A stretch of 64,000 nt of DNA from Alkaliphilus metalliredigens QYMF (GTDB lineage Bacteria > Bacillota > Clostridia > Peptostreptococcales > Natronincolaceae), in NCBI RefSeq assembly GCF_000016985.1, contig NC_009633.1, forward strand, positions 62,001 to 126,000, written 5' to 3'. Positions 17,684-27,325 of this stretch are shown piece by piece. The translations under genes were made by a program, and so were the position numbers. The notes under the pieces are model-generated. The model saw only the letters and a program-made list of their open reading frames with translations, had not been told where the DNA came from and ran no database searches. The stretch's first letter is position 1. Each line of letters begins with the position of its first letter.

Positions 17684-18958
17684 ATGAAAATTATTGTATT
17701 TGGCATTACACATAAAAAAGCGACAATTGACCTTCGGGAAAAGGTGGCCTTTTCCCAATCAAAGAAACAGGAGGCCTACTCATTATTGAAGGAGAGTCCA
17801 TTCATCCATGAGGCTGTGATTCTCTCCACCTGTAACCGCAGTGAGGTTTTTGCGGTTGTTCAAGATACATCAATTGCAAGACGTTGGTTTAAGCGTTTTT
17901 ATACTGATTTTTTTCAGCTTAAGGAAACCGCATTAGAAGGATGCAATCACTTTGAAAAAGGGAGAGAGGCAGTCCAATACCTATATCATGTCTGTGTTGG
18001 TGTAGATTCTCTTGTCATAGGAGAGGATCAGATTTTAGGGCAGGTGAAGGAAGCTCATGCTGAGGCATTGGACTTTGCTGCAACGGGGAAGATTTTAAAC
18101 AAGCTCTTTCTAGAAGCAGTCACCACAGCAAAGGAAGTAAAAACTGAAACCGCAATTTCAGAAAATGCCCTGTCCATCAGTTCCATTGCCGTGAAGCAAA
18201 TGGAGAATCACCTCAAGGGTTTAGTTGGTAAAACTGTGTTGGTGGTTGGTTTTGGAAAGATGAGTAGAATCGCTATTGAAAACCTACTCTGTAAGGGGAT
18301 CAAGAGGCTATACATTTGTAACCGAACAAAGGAAAGTGTACAGGAATTAATTGAAAAGCATCCCCAGATACATTATCTTTCCTATGATCAAAAGTATGAA
18401 ATGCTTAATGGAGTAGATGCTGTCATCAGTGCAACAGGGGCACCTCATTTCATCTTTTATAAGGAGGATATGGAAAAAATATATCAGAAGCATCGGCCCA
18501 TGTGTATGATTGATATTGCATTGCCTAGAGACATCGATCCCGCTGTAAAAGAGATAGAAGGAATTGAGCTTTTTCATATTGATGATTTAAAGGAAATTGC
18601 CAATGAAAACCTTGCTTATCGAATGGATTGTATCGAAATAATCAAGCAGTCAATTAATGAAGCCATTGAGAAGTATGAAGGATGGTATCAATGCCTACCT
18701 ATTTATCCTAGGATCCAGGCCATCAAAGCATATAGCGAGACCCTAACGGATCAAGAGCTAGAAAAGCTTTTTAAAAGGTTAGATCATATGGCGGAAGAAG
18801 ATCGTCAAGTCATTGAAGTTGTGGTGAAGAGCTTGGTCAAAAAGATGTGGAAAACCCCTATTCTACAACTTAAGGATGCAGGAATAAGGGGAAATGGAGA
18901 GGCATTTGCCGCCTTCGTAGATGAGTTCCTGGGGTTAGATGCCGGCTGTGGTAAATAG
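17684..18958 (+). CDS. hemA: Glutamyl-tRNA reductase
   Basis: 424 residues from the ATG at 17684 (MKIIVFGITH, the family start; AAAGGATGG upstream). A 7-residue longer start at 17663 is possible. The active-site nucleophile is Cys50 in LSTCNRSEV. GEDQILGQVKEA and the NADPH-domain GFGKMSRIAIENL are intact, followed by the C-terminal dimerisation helix bundle. It reduces glutamyl-tRNA(Glu) to glutamate-1-semialdehyde, the first step of C5-pathway tetrapyrrole synthesis. First gene of the riboswitch-1 operon. Confidence 0.96.
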   Translation: MKIIVFGITHKKATIDLREKVAFSQSKKQEAYSLLKESPFIHEAVILSTCNRSEVFAVVQDTSIARRWFKRFYTDFFQLKETALEGCNHFEKGREAVQYLYHVCVGVDSLVIGEDQILGQVKEAHAEALDFAATGKILNKLFLEAVTTAKEVKTETAISENALSISSIAVKQMENHLKGLVGKTVLVVGFGKMSRIAIENLLCKGIKRLYICNRTKESVQELIEKHPQIHYLSYDQKYEMLNGVDAVISATGAPHFIFYKEDMEKIYQKHRPMCMIDIALPRDIDPAVKEIEGIELFHIDDLKEIANENLAYRMDCIEIIKQSINEAIEKYEGWYQCLPIYPRIQAIKAYSETLTDQELEKLFKRLDHMAEEDRQVIEVVVKSLVKKMWKTPILQLKDAGIRGNGEAFAAFVDEFLGLDAGCGK

Positions 18959-18970
18959 GAGGATGTAACA

Positions 18971-19699
18971 ATGACAAAATACTATCCGATTATGTTAAAT
19001 ATTGAGGAAAAAAAATGTACAGTAGTTGGGGGAGGCAGAGTGGCAGAGCGGAAGGTCAAATCATTATTAGAGCACGGTGCAGTGGTGACTGTCATGAGTC
19101 CTACTTTGACAGATGCCTTGCAGGAAATGGTTCGACAGGGTCAACTCCTTCATCATCAAAAGCACTATGAGACAGGGGATTTAAGGGGAAGCTATTTGGT
19201 TTATGTTGCCACAGACGATCTACAGGTAAGTCAAGCCTGTCATGAAGAGGCATCTAGGGAAAATATTCTGATGAACGTTGTTGATGTACCAAGGCTTTGT
19301 GATTTTACTGTGCCTGCTATTGTCCGGCGGGGCCCATTGACAGTAGCTATTGCCAGTGATGGAAAAAGCCCTATGCTCTCACGTAAAATCAGAGAAGAGC
19401 TAGAAAAACGGTTTGGGCAGCATTATGAGGATGTCCTAGAGCTATTAGGTGAGATGCGGGTCCAGGCATTAAATGAAATTAATGAAATTGAGGATCGAAA
19501 ACAACTATTTCAGCAGTTGATATATGAACATGATGTAGAGAATTTAGGAAAAAAAGGCAAGGAGATCCTATGGCGGGAAGCCTGGCAGTTTTATGAAGCG
19601 TTCAAAAAACAATTAAAGGGTTGTGACAAAAATGAGAACAATAAAAATCGGATCAAGAGCCAGTCAGCTGGCCCTAGTTCAAGCAGAAATCATTATTAA
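18971..19699 (+). CDS. sirC: Precorrin-2 dehydrogenase / sirohydrochlorin ferrochelatase (SirC/Met8/CysG-N type)
   Basis: 242 residues. The NAD-binding start VVGGGRVAERKVKSLLEHGA is followed by VYVATDDLQVSQ, NVVDVPRLCDFTVPAIVRRGPL and IASDGKSPMLSRKIREELE, all hallmarks of the siroheme-synthase N-terminal module. It oxidises precorrin-2 to sirohydrochlorin, and Met8-like members also insert iron. The separate methyltransferase is in the cobA-hemD fusion two genes on. Its 3' end overlaps hemC by 68 bases in another frame, an unusually long overlap; the tail beyond about residue 220 is lysine/asparagine/serine-rich and may be dispensable. Confidence 0.92.
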   Translation: MTKYYPIMLNIEEKKCTVVGGGRVAERKVKSLLEHGAVVTVMSPTLTDALQEMVRQGQLLHHQKHYETGDLRGSYLVYVATDDLQVSQACHEEASRENILMNVVDVPRLCDFTVPAIVRRGPLTVAIASDGKSPMLSRKIREELEKRFGQHYEDVLELLGEMRVQALNEINEIEDRKQLFQQLIYEHDVENLGKKGKEILWREAWQFYEAFKKQLKGCDKNENNKNRIKSQSAGPSSSRNHY

Positions 19700-20582
19700 T
19701 ATGCTAAAGGAAAAATTCCCTCAATACACCTATGAAATCATTAAGATCACAACATTAGGAGACCGCATACTGGATAAAACATTAGATAAAATTGGCGGTA
19801 AGGGACTTTTTGTAAAGGAAATTCAAAAGGCACTAGCTGAAGAAAAAATCGATTTAGCCATTCACAGTATGAAGGACATGCCTGGTGAGACCCCAGAGGA
19901 GCTGGTGTTAGGAGCCATTACAAAGAGGGAGGATCCCCGAGATGTGTTGATCACAAGGGAAAATAAATCCCTAGAGGAATTGCCCAAGGGCGCAGTGATT
20001 GGAAGCAGTAGCCTAAGAAGACAGGCACAAGTAATGGCACTCAGGGGAGACATCAAAGTGGTTCCCATTCGTGGAAATGTAGGAACGAGACTTGGGAAAA
20101 TAGAGACAGAATCATTGGATGGTGTGATTCTAGCTGCAGCGGGATTAAACCGCCTGGGGCTGAAAGAGAAAATTTCTAGCTATTTAGAAATAGAGGACTT
20201 CACGCCTGCCGTAGGCCAAGGGGCCTTGGGCTGTGAAGCAAGACGAAAGGATATAGAGATGTTGGAGATGCTTTTAGCCATCAATCATGAAGAAACCTAT
20301 CGATGTGTCATGGCAGAGCGGGCATTCTTAAAGCTATTGGAAGGGGGATGTCATGTTCCCATCGGAGCCTATGGACAGCAGCAGGGACAGGAGTTACATA
20401 TGACGGGTATGGTAGCCTCTTCCGATGGCAGGAGAGTCATTAAAGAGCAAGTCATGGGAGACATTGCAGATTTTCAAGCCTTAGGAATCCAATTAGGTGA
20501 GACCCTGATTGAAAAGGGCGCTAAGGAAATACTGGAGACCGTGAATACAGATAATAGGATAGTCAATACAGAGGGTTCTTAG
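19632..20582 (+). CDS. hemC: Porphobilinogen deaminase (hydroxymethylbilane synthase)
   Basis: 316 residues from the ATG at 19632 (AAAGGG 11 bases upstream; a GTG at 19623 is too close to it). KIGSRASQLALVQ opens the protein. HSMKDMP, SSSLRRQAQ and RGNVGTRLGK form the active site. Cys240 in EGGCHVPIGA carries the dipyrromethane cofactor. It polymerises four porphobilinogens to hydroxymethylbilane. Overlaps the end of sirC. Confidence 0.96.
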   Translation: MRTIKIGSRASQLALVQAEIIINMLKEKFPQYTYEIIKITTLGDRILDKTLDKIGGKGLFVKEIQKALAEEKIDLAIHSMKDMPGETPEELVLGAITKREDPRDVLITRENKSLEELPKGAVIGSSSLRRQAQVMALRGDIKVVPIRGNVGTRLGKIETESLDGVILAAAGLNRLGLKEKISSYLEIEDFTPAVGQGALGCEARRKDIEMLEMLLAINHEETYRCVMAERAFLKLLEGGCHVPIGAYGQQQGQELHMTGMVASSDGRRVIKEQVMGDIADFQALGIQLGETLIEKGAKEILETVNTDNRIVNTEGS

Positions 20583-20625
20583 AAATATGCACAAGAGAGC
20601 TCATCGACTGAAGGGAGGGTTTAAG

Positions 20626-22134
20626 ATGTCAAAGGGTTACGTCTATTTAGTAGGGGCAGGTCCAGGAGATGAAGAACTGATCACAGTAAAGGGATTGCGC
20701 TGTATCCAAGAGGCTGATGTCATTTTATATGATCGGTTGGCCAATCCAGCCCTTTTAAAGAATAAAAGAGACGAGGCAGAATGCATAGATGTAGGGAAGT
20801 CTCCAAAACGCCATGCCTATACCCAAGAGGAAATCAATGAACTATTGGTGCTTCAGGCTCATAAAGGCAAGACGGTGACCCGACTAAAGGGGGGAGATCC
20901 CTATGTTTTTGGCAGGGGTGGAGAAGAGGCCCTGGCCCTTAGAAAAGCACGGATTCCCTTTGAAGTGGTGCCGGGTATTACTTCCGCCATTGCTGTACCA
21001 AACTATGGTGGGATTCCAGTGACCCACAGAAATGTCAGCACTTCTTTTCATGTCATTACAGGCCATGAAGATCCCCTGAAGGAAAAATCCAGTGTCAATT
21101 ATGAAGCCCTGGCAAAGCTAGAGGGGACTTTGGTATTTTTAATGGGGGTAGGTAATTTAGAGGAGATTGTTAATCAATTACGGAGATATGGAAAGCCAAA
21201 GGAGACACCCATTGCACTGGTTCATCAAGGCACCACAGCAAAACAAAGGACTGTCACAGGCACCCTGGAAAGCATTGTAACAGTGGTCAAGGAAAAGAAA
21301 ATCACCTCGCCATCGGTCATTGTGATTGGGGAAGTCGTTAGACTTCAGGATGAACTCAATTGGTTTGAGTCCCTACCACTTCACGGTCAAAGAATATTGG
21401 TGACCCGAACCCGAGAACAAGCCAGTCAACTTTCCACTAAGCTTAAGGCATTAGGAGGAGATGTGGTAGAATATCCCACAATCGAAATTCGCCCAGCCCA
21501 GGATATTGAAGGGGTCAATGCAAAGCTTAAACGAATTCACCAAGGGGATTACATTATTTTTACAAGCGTCAATGGGGTTAAGGCATTTTTTGAAAGACTG
21601 AAGGCGCTGAAAATGGACGTAAGAGAAATGGGTCCAGGAAAATTGGTAGCCATTGGACCTGCAACGGCTAAGGCCTTGGAGGAAAAAGGTCTTTTGGTTG
21701 AAGTGATTCCCGAAACCTATGTGGCGGAAGGAATTATTGATTGCCTTAAGGAAAGCATTAAAGAAGGAGATAAGGTGTTTTTACCCCGGGCAAACATTGC
21801 TCGAAAGGCACTGAATGAGGGGCTAGAGGCACTGGGAGCACAGGTGGAGGAAATCGAAATTTATGAAACTGTCCTACCGGTCCAAGGAGAGCAGCACCTA
21901 AGGGAGCTATTAGTAGAGGGGATTGATTGGATTACATTTACAAGTTCTTCTACTGTCCAAAATTTTATGGATTTACTGGGGAAAGAAGACCGACATTTAC
22001 TTGAGAGTGTTAAAATTGCTTCCATTGGACCCATTACGGGAAAGACCGCAAAAAAACTAGGCTTACCAGTGGATGTACAGGCCAAGGAATATACCATAGC
22101 AGGACTGGTTCAAGCCATGATGGAGGTACAATAG
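20626..22134 (+). CDS. cobA-hemD: Fused uroporphyrinogen-III C-methyltransferase and uroporphyrinogen-III synthase
   Basis: 502 residues from the ATG at 20626 (AAGGGAGGG upstream). Residues 1-~245 are the SAM-dependent methyltransferase (VYLVGAGPGDEEL, VILYDRLANP, RLKGGDPYVFGRGGEEA, VTHRNVSTSFHVITGH). Residues ~250-500 are the HemD cyclase (ILVTRTREQASQL, IIFTSVNGVKAFFERL, ITFTSSSTVQNF). The fusion closes hydroxymethylbilane to uroporphyrinogen III and methylates it twice to precorrin-2, the branch compound for siroheme, heme (Ahb route) and B12. This fusion is common in Firmicutes. Confidence 0.96.
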   Translation: MSKGYVYLVGAGPGDEELITVKGLRCIQEADVILYDRLANPALLKNKRDEAECIDVGKSPKRHAYTQEEINELLVLQAHKGKTVTRLKGGDPYVFGRGGEEALALRKARIPFEVVPGITSAIAVPNYGGIPVTHRNVSTSFHVITGHEDPLKEKSSVNYEALAKLEGTLVFLMGVGNLEEIVNQLRRYGKPKETPIALVHQGTTAKQRTVTGTLESIVTVVKEKKITSPSVIVIGEVVRLQDELNWFESLPLHGQRILVTRTREQASQLSTKLKALGGDVVEYPTIEIRPAQDIEGVNAKLKRIHQGDYIIFTSVNGVKAFFERLKALKMDVREMGPGKLVAIGPATAKALEEKGLLVEVIPETYVAEGIIDCLKESIKEGDKVFLPRANIARKALNEGLEALGAQVEEIEIYETVLPVQGEQHLRELLVEGIDWITFTSSSTVQNFMDLLGKEDRHLLESVKIASIGPITGKTAKKLGLPVDVQAKEYTIAGLVQAMMEVQ

Positions 22135-23109
22135 ATGGATTTAATTCAACGACCAAGACGATTAAGAGGCTTTGAAGCCATCAGAAATATTGTTAGAGAA
22201 ACAACAGTGAATACTTCAGATTTAATTTATCCCATATTTGTCGTCCATGGAGAGAAGATTAAAAGAGAAATTTCAGCATTACCGGGACAATATCATCTTT
22301 CTGTGGACATGCTTGCTGAAGAAATAGAGGAAATAAGCGCATTGGGTATACAGGGAATCATGATTTTTGGGATACCCAAGACAAAGGATGAAGCAGGTTC
22401 TGAGGCCTATCATACCAACGGGATTGTACAACAGGCGGTGAAAGAAGTAAAAAAGCATAGACCAAGTCTGTTGGTGATGACGGATGTTTGCCTCTGCCAA
22501 TATGCTGATCATGGACATTGTGGCATTATTCAAAACGGAAGGATCCTAAATGATAGAACATTGGACGTCTTAGCCAATATTGCACTATCCCATGCAGAGG
22601 CAGGAGCTGATGTTGTGGCACCATCAGATATGATGGATGGAAGGGTGAAAAGGATTAGAGAAGTATTGGACCATAACGATTTTGAGCATATTCCCATCCT
22701 AAGCTATAGTGTAAAATACGCCTCGGCCTTCTATGGACCCTTTAGAAGTGCAGCTGGATCCAGCCCTCAATTTGGTGACCGTAAAACATATCAAATGGAC
22801 ACAGGAAACCGACGTGAATCCCTTCGAGAAGTAGCTCTAGACATTGAAGAGGGAGCAGATATGGTGATGGTAAAACCCGCACTAGCCTACTTGGATATTA
22901 TTCGTGAGGTAAAGGACAAATTTCAGGTTCCCCTAGGAGCATATCAAGTCAGCGGAGAATATGCCATGATCAAGCAAGCAGCACAGGCGGGGCTAGCTGA
23001 CGAAACCCAAATGATGGTTGAAACCCTCACCAGCATCAAACGAGCTGGAGCTGATATCATTTTAACTTATTTTGCAAAGGAGATGGCCAAATGGATAAGA
23101 GATCAATAA
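22135..23109 (+). CDS. hemB: Delta-aminolevulinate dehydratase (porphobilinogen synthase)
   Basis: 324 residues. The zinc-binding cysteines Cys119, Cys121 and Cys129 are in [14 protein letters not shown], so it is a Zn-dependent form. The two Schiff-base lysines sit in SYSVKYAS and [28 protein letters not shown] and [14 protein letters not shown] complete the active site. It condenses two 5-aminolevulinates. It starts directly after the cobA-hemD stop and overlaps hemL by 19 bases. Confidence 0.97.
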   Translation: MDLIQRPRRLRGFEAIRNIVRETTVNTSDLIYPIFVVHGEKIKREISALPGQYHLSVDMLAEEIEEISALGIQGIMIFGIPKTKDEAGSEAYHTNGIVQQAVKEVKKHRPSLLVMTDVCLCQYADHGHCGIIQNGRILNDRTLDVLANIALSHAEAGADVVAPSDMMDGRVKRIREVLDHNDFEHIPILSYSVKYASAFYGPFRSAAGSSPQFGDRKTYQMDTGNRRESLREVALDIEEGADMVMVKPALAYLDIIREVKDKFQVPLGAYQVSGEYAMIKQAAQAGLADETQMMVETLTSIKRAGADIILTYFAKEMAKWIRDQ

Positions 23110-24413
23110 TGAAGTATGAACGCTCACAAAAACTTTTTGAAGCTTCACAGGAAGTCATTCCAGGAGGGGTAAATAGTCCTGTTCGCGCTTTTTCTTCTGT
23201 GGGGATGAACCCACCCTTTATCAAGCGAGGCAAGGGCGCCTATATTTATGATGAAGATGGGAACAAGTACATTGATTATGTTGGATCCTGGGGACCATTG
23301 ATCCTAGGACATTGTCATCCTGAGGTAGTGGAGAACCTAAAGGCGGTATTAGAGACAGGAACTAGCTTTGGAGCTCCCACTGAGATTGAGTTAAAAATAG
23401 CCGAATTGATCACTGGAGCCATCCCTTCAGTGGAAATGATCCGAATGGTGAACTCAGGGACAGAAGCCACTATGACGGCCCTAAGATTAGCCAGGGGATA
23501 CACCGGAAGAAATAAAATTGTTAAGTTTAATGGAAATTATCATGGACACTCTGATGGACTGTTAATTAAGGCGGGATCTGGGGCATTAACCCATGGGGTT
23601 CCCAACAGTCCTGGCGTCACACCTGATGTTGCTAAAAATACCATTACTGCAAAATACAATGACATAGAGGGCATTATGGAGATTTTTAAACAGCAGGGAG
23701 AAGAGATTGCAGCTGTGATCATTGAGCCTATAGCAGGAAACATGGGCGTTGTCCCCATGACAAATAAATTTGCCCATGCATTAAGAAAAATAACAGAGGA
23801 TTATGGGGCCCTGCTTATTTTTGATGAAGTCATGACAGGCTTTCGAGTCTCTTTCGGAGGTGCCCAAAGTCTTTATCAAATTAAACCAGATCTAACATGC
23901 TTTGGAAAGATCATCGGAGGAGGACTTCCTGTAGGAGCCTTTGGAGGCAAACGTGAAATTATGGAACATTTATCTCCAGTGGGGCCGGTTTATCAGGCGG
24001 GTACTTTATCGGGAAATCCATTGGCCATGACGGCGGGTTATACCACCCTAAGTATTTTACATAATAATTCTGGGATCTATGAGGAGTTAGAGAAAAAAGC
24101 CCAGAAGCTAGAGAAAGGATTTAAAAAAATCGTTAAGGAGTTACAAATTGATGCCAGCTTTAATCGTGTAGGCTCAATGCTCTGTATGTTCTTCACTAAA
24201 GAAAAAGTATCTGACTTAGAAACTGCCAGTACTTCAAACACAGAGATCTATAGCCAATACTTTAGGGCTATGCTGTCAAGGGGTGTGTACTTAGCACCGA
24301 CGCAGTTTGAAACCATGTTTATCTCCGATGCCCATGGAGATGTAGAGATTAATCGAACCATTGAGGCCGCTTACGAAGGGCTAAAAGAGATTAGAAACAA
24401 CCCTTCTATTTAA
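23091..24413 (+). CDS. hemL: Glutamate-1-semialdehyde 2,1-aminomutase
   Basis: 440 residues, class-III PLP aminotransferase fold. [56 protein letters not shown] and the PLP-lysine motif [17 protein letters not shown] are intact. It converts glutamate-1-semialdehyde to 5-aminolevulinate. The ATG at 23091, inside the end of hemB, has AAGGAG 8 bases upstream; the later ATG at 23109 does not. Last gene of the first unit. Confidence 0.96.
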   Translation: MDKRSIMKYERSQKLFEASQEVIPGGVNSPVRAFSSVGMNPPFIKRGKGAYIYDEDGNKYIDYVGSWGPLILGHCHPEVVENLKAVLETGTSFGAPTEIELKIAELITGAIPSVEMIRMVNSGTEATMTALRLARGYTGRNKIVKFNGNYHGHSDGLLIKAGSGALTHGVPNSPGVTPDVAKNTITAKYNDIEGIMEIFKQQGEEIAAVIIEPIAGNMGVVPMTNKFAHALRKITEDYGALLIFDEVMTGFRVSFGGAQSLYQIKPDLTCFGKIIGGGLPVGAFGGKREIMEHLSPVGPVYQAGTLSGNPLAMTAGYTTLSILHNNSGIYEELEKKAQKLEKGFKKIVKELQIDASFNRVGSMLCMFFTKEKVSDLETASTSNTEIYSQYFRAMLSRGVYLAPTQFETMFISDAHGDVEINRTIEAAYEGLKEIRNNPSI

Positions 24414-24482
24414 AAAAATGGTTGTGGCAATATAATGGATCATTTTCTTACATGATTTAGAAGAAATAAAACTGAATATATT

Positions 24483-24638
24483 TTAGGTGTTTCACGTGAA
24501 GCTTAATTGGGAAAATGGTGAAAATCCATCACAGCCCCCGCTACTGTAAATGCAGATGAAATCGATGAAGTCCACTGGATTTTTCTGGGAAGGAATCGAG
24601 AGTAAAAGGAAGCATAAGTCAGGAGACCAGCCTAAAGA
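24483..24638 (+). ncRNA. Cobalamin riboswitch 2 (upstream of cbiX)
   Basis: Same landmarks as riboswitch 1: TTAGGTGTTTCACGTGAAGC, TGGTGAAAATCCATCACAGCCCC, CTACTGTAAATG, CTGGGAAGGAATCGAGAG and the B12 box AGTCAGGAGACCAGCC at 24617-24632. The two elements are closely similar in sequence, including the following CCTTCGGAGGGAAGG hairpin, which points to duplication. A TATAAT at 24431-24436 may be the -10 box of its promoter. It controls the corrin-ring genes. Confidence 0.96.
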
Positions 24639-24736
24639 CCAGTAACTACCTTCGGAGGGAAGGGATGTTGACAGCAAATCAGGTTTTGAGTCCATTAATG
24701 GGACCATGTATTTCAAAAAACCATTTTGTAGCCAAC

Positions 24737-24760
24737 GCCATCCGAAGGGATGGCTTTTTC
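24737..24760 (+). terminator. Expression-platform terminator of cobalamin riboswitch 2
   Basis: GCCATCC / GGATGGC stem with a four-base loop and five T, 76 bases before cbiX. Confidence 0.88.
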
Positions 24761-24835
24761 ATGTTTATGTATAGACAAGCAACTTAATATTGTTTATTGA
24801 TAGCAAATACCAAATGAGACTAGGGAGGAATAAAA

Positions 24836-25210
24836 ATGAAAAGAGGTTTATTTGTATTAGCACATGGAAGTATGGCCCAAGAGGCAGGAGAGATAGTAAA
24901 AGAAATCGTGACAATGCTTGAAGGGGATAAGTCAGAAGCCTTTGATTTACTAGGGTTCGGTTCTCTTCAATTTTCACAGCCTGATTTTATGCAGGGCATT
25001 GATCAGCTGGTTGAGCAAGGGGCAGAAGAAATTATAATTGTACCGATGTTTTTATTCCAAGGAAACCATGTGAAACATGATATTCCTGAAGAATTAGAGG
25101 TACTACAGAAAAAGCATGAGAAGGTAAAATTCACCTTAGGAAGACCAATTGGTGCAGATCGTCGAATCGCAGATATTATTCAGGAAAGAGCCAAAGAAGC
25201 TCTTTCGTAA
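24836..25210 (+). CDS. cbiX: Sirohydrochlorin cobaltochelatase, short CbiX type
   Basis: 124 residues, a single chelatase domain. The start LFVLAHGSMAQEAGE carries the first metal-binding His, and IIIVPMFLFQGNHVKHDIPEEL the second histidine pair. Short CbiX proteins dimerise and insert cobalt into sirohydrochlorin, committing it to B12. RBS GGGAGGAA. First gene of the riboswitch-2 operon and functionally replaces cbiK. It ends in a GAAAGAGC..GCTCTTTC stem. Confidence 0.93.
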   Translation: MKRGLFVLAHGSMAQEAGEIVKEIVTMLEGDKSEAFDLLGFGSLQFSQPDFMQGIDQLVEQGAEEIIIVPMFLFQGNHVKHDIPEELEVLQKKHEKVKFTLGRPIGADRRIADIIQERAKEALS

Positions 25211-25297
25211 AAGGATAATAAAGGAAACAATCGACGCCTTCACAAAGGAATAAGGGTTCACGGTTGTAGAGCCACAAACTGATCAGGGGGTGAAGCG

Positions 25298-26701
25298 ATG
25301 AAAAGGAAAGGTGCCATTTTATTGGCCGGAACCCACAGTGGGGTAGGAAAAACAACGATCTCATTAGGGATTATGGGTGCATTAAAGAAGCGGGGGGAAA
25401 AGGTGAAACCCTTTAAGGTTGGACCTGACTATATTGACCCCCAGTTTCATCAATATGTGACTGGAATACCCTCTCGTAATCTTGATAGTCATTTAATTGA
25501 CCCAAGGGTATTGGAGTCCCTCTTTCATAAAAATGTAGGAGATGATGAAATTGCAGTGATTGAAGGGGTAATGGGACTATACGATGGACTTGGGACCCAC
25601 AGGGATCAAGGAAGCTCTGCCCATATTTCAAAAATAGTCAAAGCACCAGTCATCTTAATCATTGATGGGAAAGGCATGTCAGCCAGTGCAGCCGCCATGG
25701 TATTGGGATATCAAGCCTATGATAAAGAGGTAGACATTCAAGGTGTCATCATCAATAATTTATCTGGAGACAAACATTATGACCTACTACGACAAGCCAT
25801 TGAAAGAGATACAGGGATCCCTTGTATTGGATATCTCAAGCAGCAAAAACAGATTCAATTGGCCAGCCGACATTTGGGACTCATCCCCTCCATGGAGGTA
25901 CCGGAATTAAAGGAAAAAGTGGCTCAGATGGTAGAGATGATAGAGGAAACCGTGGATGTGGATCTATTAATAGAGATTGCCCTTAGATGGCAGCCTAGTA
26001 GCCCTAAGAGCCCTGAATATTCTCGGGAGTGCAAAGACATGGGAACGGGACTTAATATCGCCTACGCCTATGACCAGGCCTTTCACTTCTACTATGAAGA
26101 TAACCTGGACCTATTAAGAGAGATGAATGTGACATTGATCCCCTTTAGTCCACTAAAGGATACGGTCCTTCCCAAAGACATACATGCCCTATACATAGGA
26201 GGTGGGTTTCCCGAGGTCTTTGCTCCTGAGCTAGAAGCCAATGAAGCGTTAAGAAGGGAAATTAAGAAAAAGTCTGAAGAAGGCCTGCCGATTTATGGTG
26301 AGTGCGGTGGCCTCATGTATTTAACTAAGGGAATTAAAACAATAGAGGGTAAGGTTCATCCCATGGTAGGGATTTTCGATGTATATAGTGAGATGACCCA
26401 ACGTCTGCAGCGATTTGGCTATGCTGAGATTCAAGTCAGTGAAGAAAGTGGGATCCTAAAGGATGTGGGAAAAGTTAAAACCCATGAATTTCATCGATCA
26501 AGGCTGGAATCACAGGAACAAAATTACAGCTATACCGTACAAAAAAAGCGGGATGACAAGGTGGTTGACCGGTGGCAATGTGGATTGGAAAAAAACAATA
26601 CCCTGGGAGCCTATGGGCATATCCACTTTTATAGTAATTTGAATTTTCCCAAGGCATGGATTGAGGCGGCTAAGAGCTATAAAAAGAAATGTAGTTCATA
26701 G
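25298..26701 (+). CDS. cbiA: Cobyrinate a,c-diamide synthase
   Basis: 467 residues. The N-terminal P-loop-type amidotransferase domain has LAGTHSGVGKTTISLGIM, GPDYIDPQFH and EGVMGLYDG. The C-terminal class-I glutaminase-like (GATase1) domain has GGGFPEVFAPELEAN, the nucleophile Cys in YGECGGLMYL and the His in THEFHRS. It amidates the a and c carboxylates of cobyrinate using ATP and glutamine. Its sister enzyme CbiP (cobyric acid synthase) is not in this window. Confidence 0.95.
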   Translation: MKRKGAILLAGTHSGVGKTTISLGIMGALKKRGEKVKPFKVGPDYIDPQFHQYVTGIPSRNLDSHLIDPRVLESLFHKNVGDDEIAVIEGVMGLYDGLGTHRDQGSSAHISKIVKAPVILIIDGKGMSASAAAMVLGYQAYDKEVDIQGVIINNLSGDKHYDLLRQAIERDTGIPCIGYLKQQKQIQLASRHLGLIPSMEVPELKEKVAQMVEMIEETVDVDLLIEIALRWQPSSPKSPEYSRECKDMGTGLNIAYAYDQAFHFYYEDNLDLLREMNVTLIPFSPLKDTVLPKDIHALYIGGGFPEVFAPELEANEALRREIKKKSEEGLPIYGECGGLMYLTKGIKTIEGKVHPMVGIFDVYSEMTQRLQRFGYAEIQVSEESGILKDVGKVKTHEFHRSRLESQEQNYSYTVQKKRDDKVVDRWQCGLEKNNTLGAYGHIHFYSNLNFPKAWIEAAKSYKKKCSS

Positions 26702-26803
26702 GATTAAGTACATAACAAAAATCTATGATTTTGTGTGAGTCACTTATTTTGCTTATCAGGAGAAGTCTTTAAATAAAATTTAATTCAGGGAGAGTGGATT
26801 ATC

Positions 26804-27325
26804 GTGATATCACGTAATCGAAAAAAACAAATGGACACAAAAATGCTCGTAAAAATGGCCATGCTGATTGCCTTAAGTGGGATTGGTGCAATGATTAAAA
26901 TACAGGGAAGTATCGCCTTAGATGCAGTACCAGGATTTTATGCAGCCCTTCTTTTAGGCCCTATGGCCGGTGGGATTGTCGCCTTTGCGGGTCATTTGAT
27001 TTCTGCATTGACCGCAGGCTTTCCAATGACTGTGCCAATGCATCTCGTGGTGGCAGTGGAAATGTTTATCATTGTGGCATTGTTCTCAGTGGTATGGCAA
27101 AAAATTAATCCATGGGTCGCAATTATTGTGGGAATTTTACTTAACGGTGTTGGGGCGGGACTTTTGGTTGTCCCCATGTCGATTCTACTTGGACTGCCTT
27201 TAAATGGCTGGGCCCTATTTGCTGTGATTTGGATGCCATTATTAATTGGATCCACAGTCAATATCCTCATTGCTGCAAGCCTCTATAAAATCATGGGTAA
27301 GGGAAAGTCTGTAAATGGAAATTAA
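26804..27325 (+). CDS. cblT: ECF transporter S component, CblT-like (predicted alpha-ribazole uptake)
   Basis: 173 residues with about five or six membrane helices. Residues 14-35 (MLVKMAMLIALSGIGAMIKI) and DAVPGFYAALLLGPMAGG are the usual opening of vitamin S components, with an AxxxA-like helix for the EcfT contact. It overlaps by 11 bases with a CblS-like kinase. In Listeria and Geobacillus the CblT-CblS pair imports and phosphorylates alpha-ribazole, so this is the favoured role. The EcfA/EcfT energising module is not nearby. Confidence 0.8.
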   Translation: MISRNRKKQMDTKMLVKMAMLIALSGIGAMIKIQGSIALDAVPGFYAALLLGPMAGGIVAFAGHLISALTAGFPMTVPMHLVVAVEMFIIVALFSVVWQKINPWVAIIVGILLNGVGAGLLVVPMSILLGLPLNGWALFAVIWMPLLIGSTVNILIAASLYKIMGKGKSVNGN

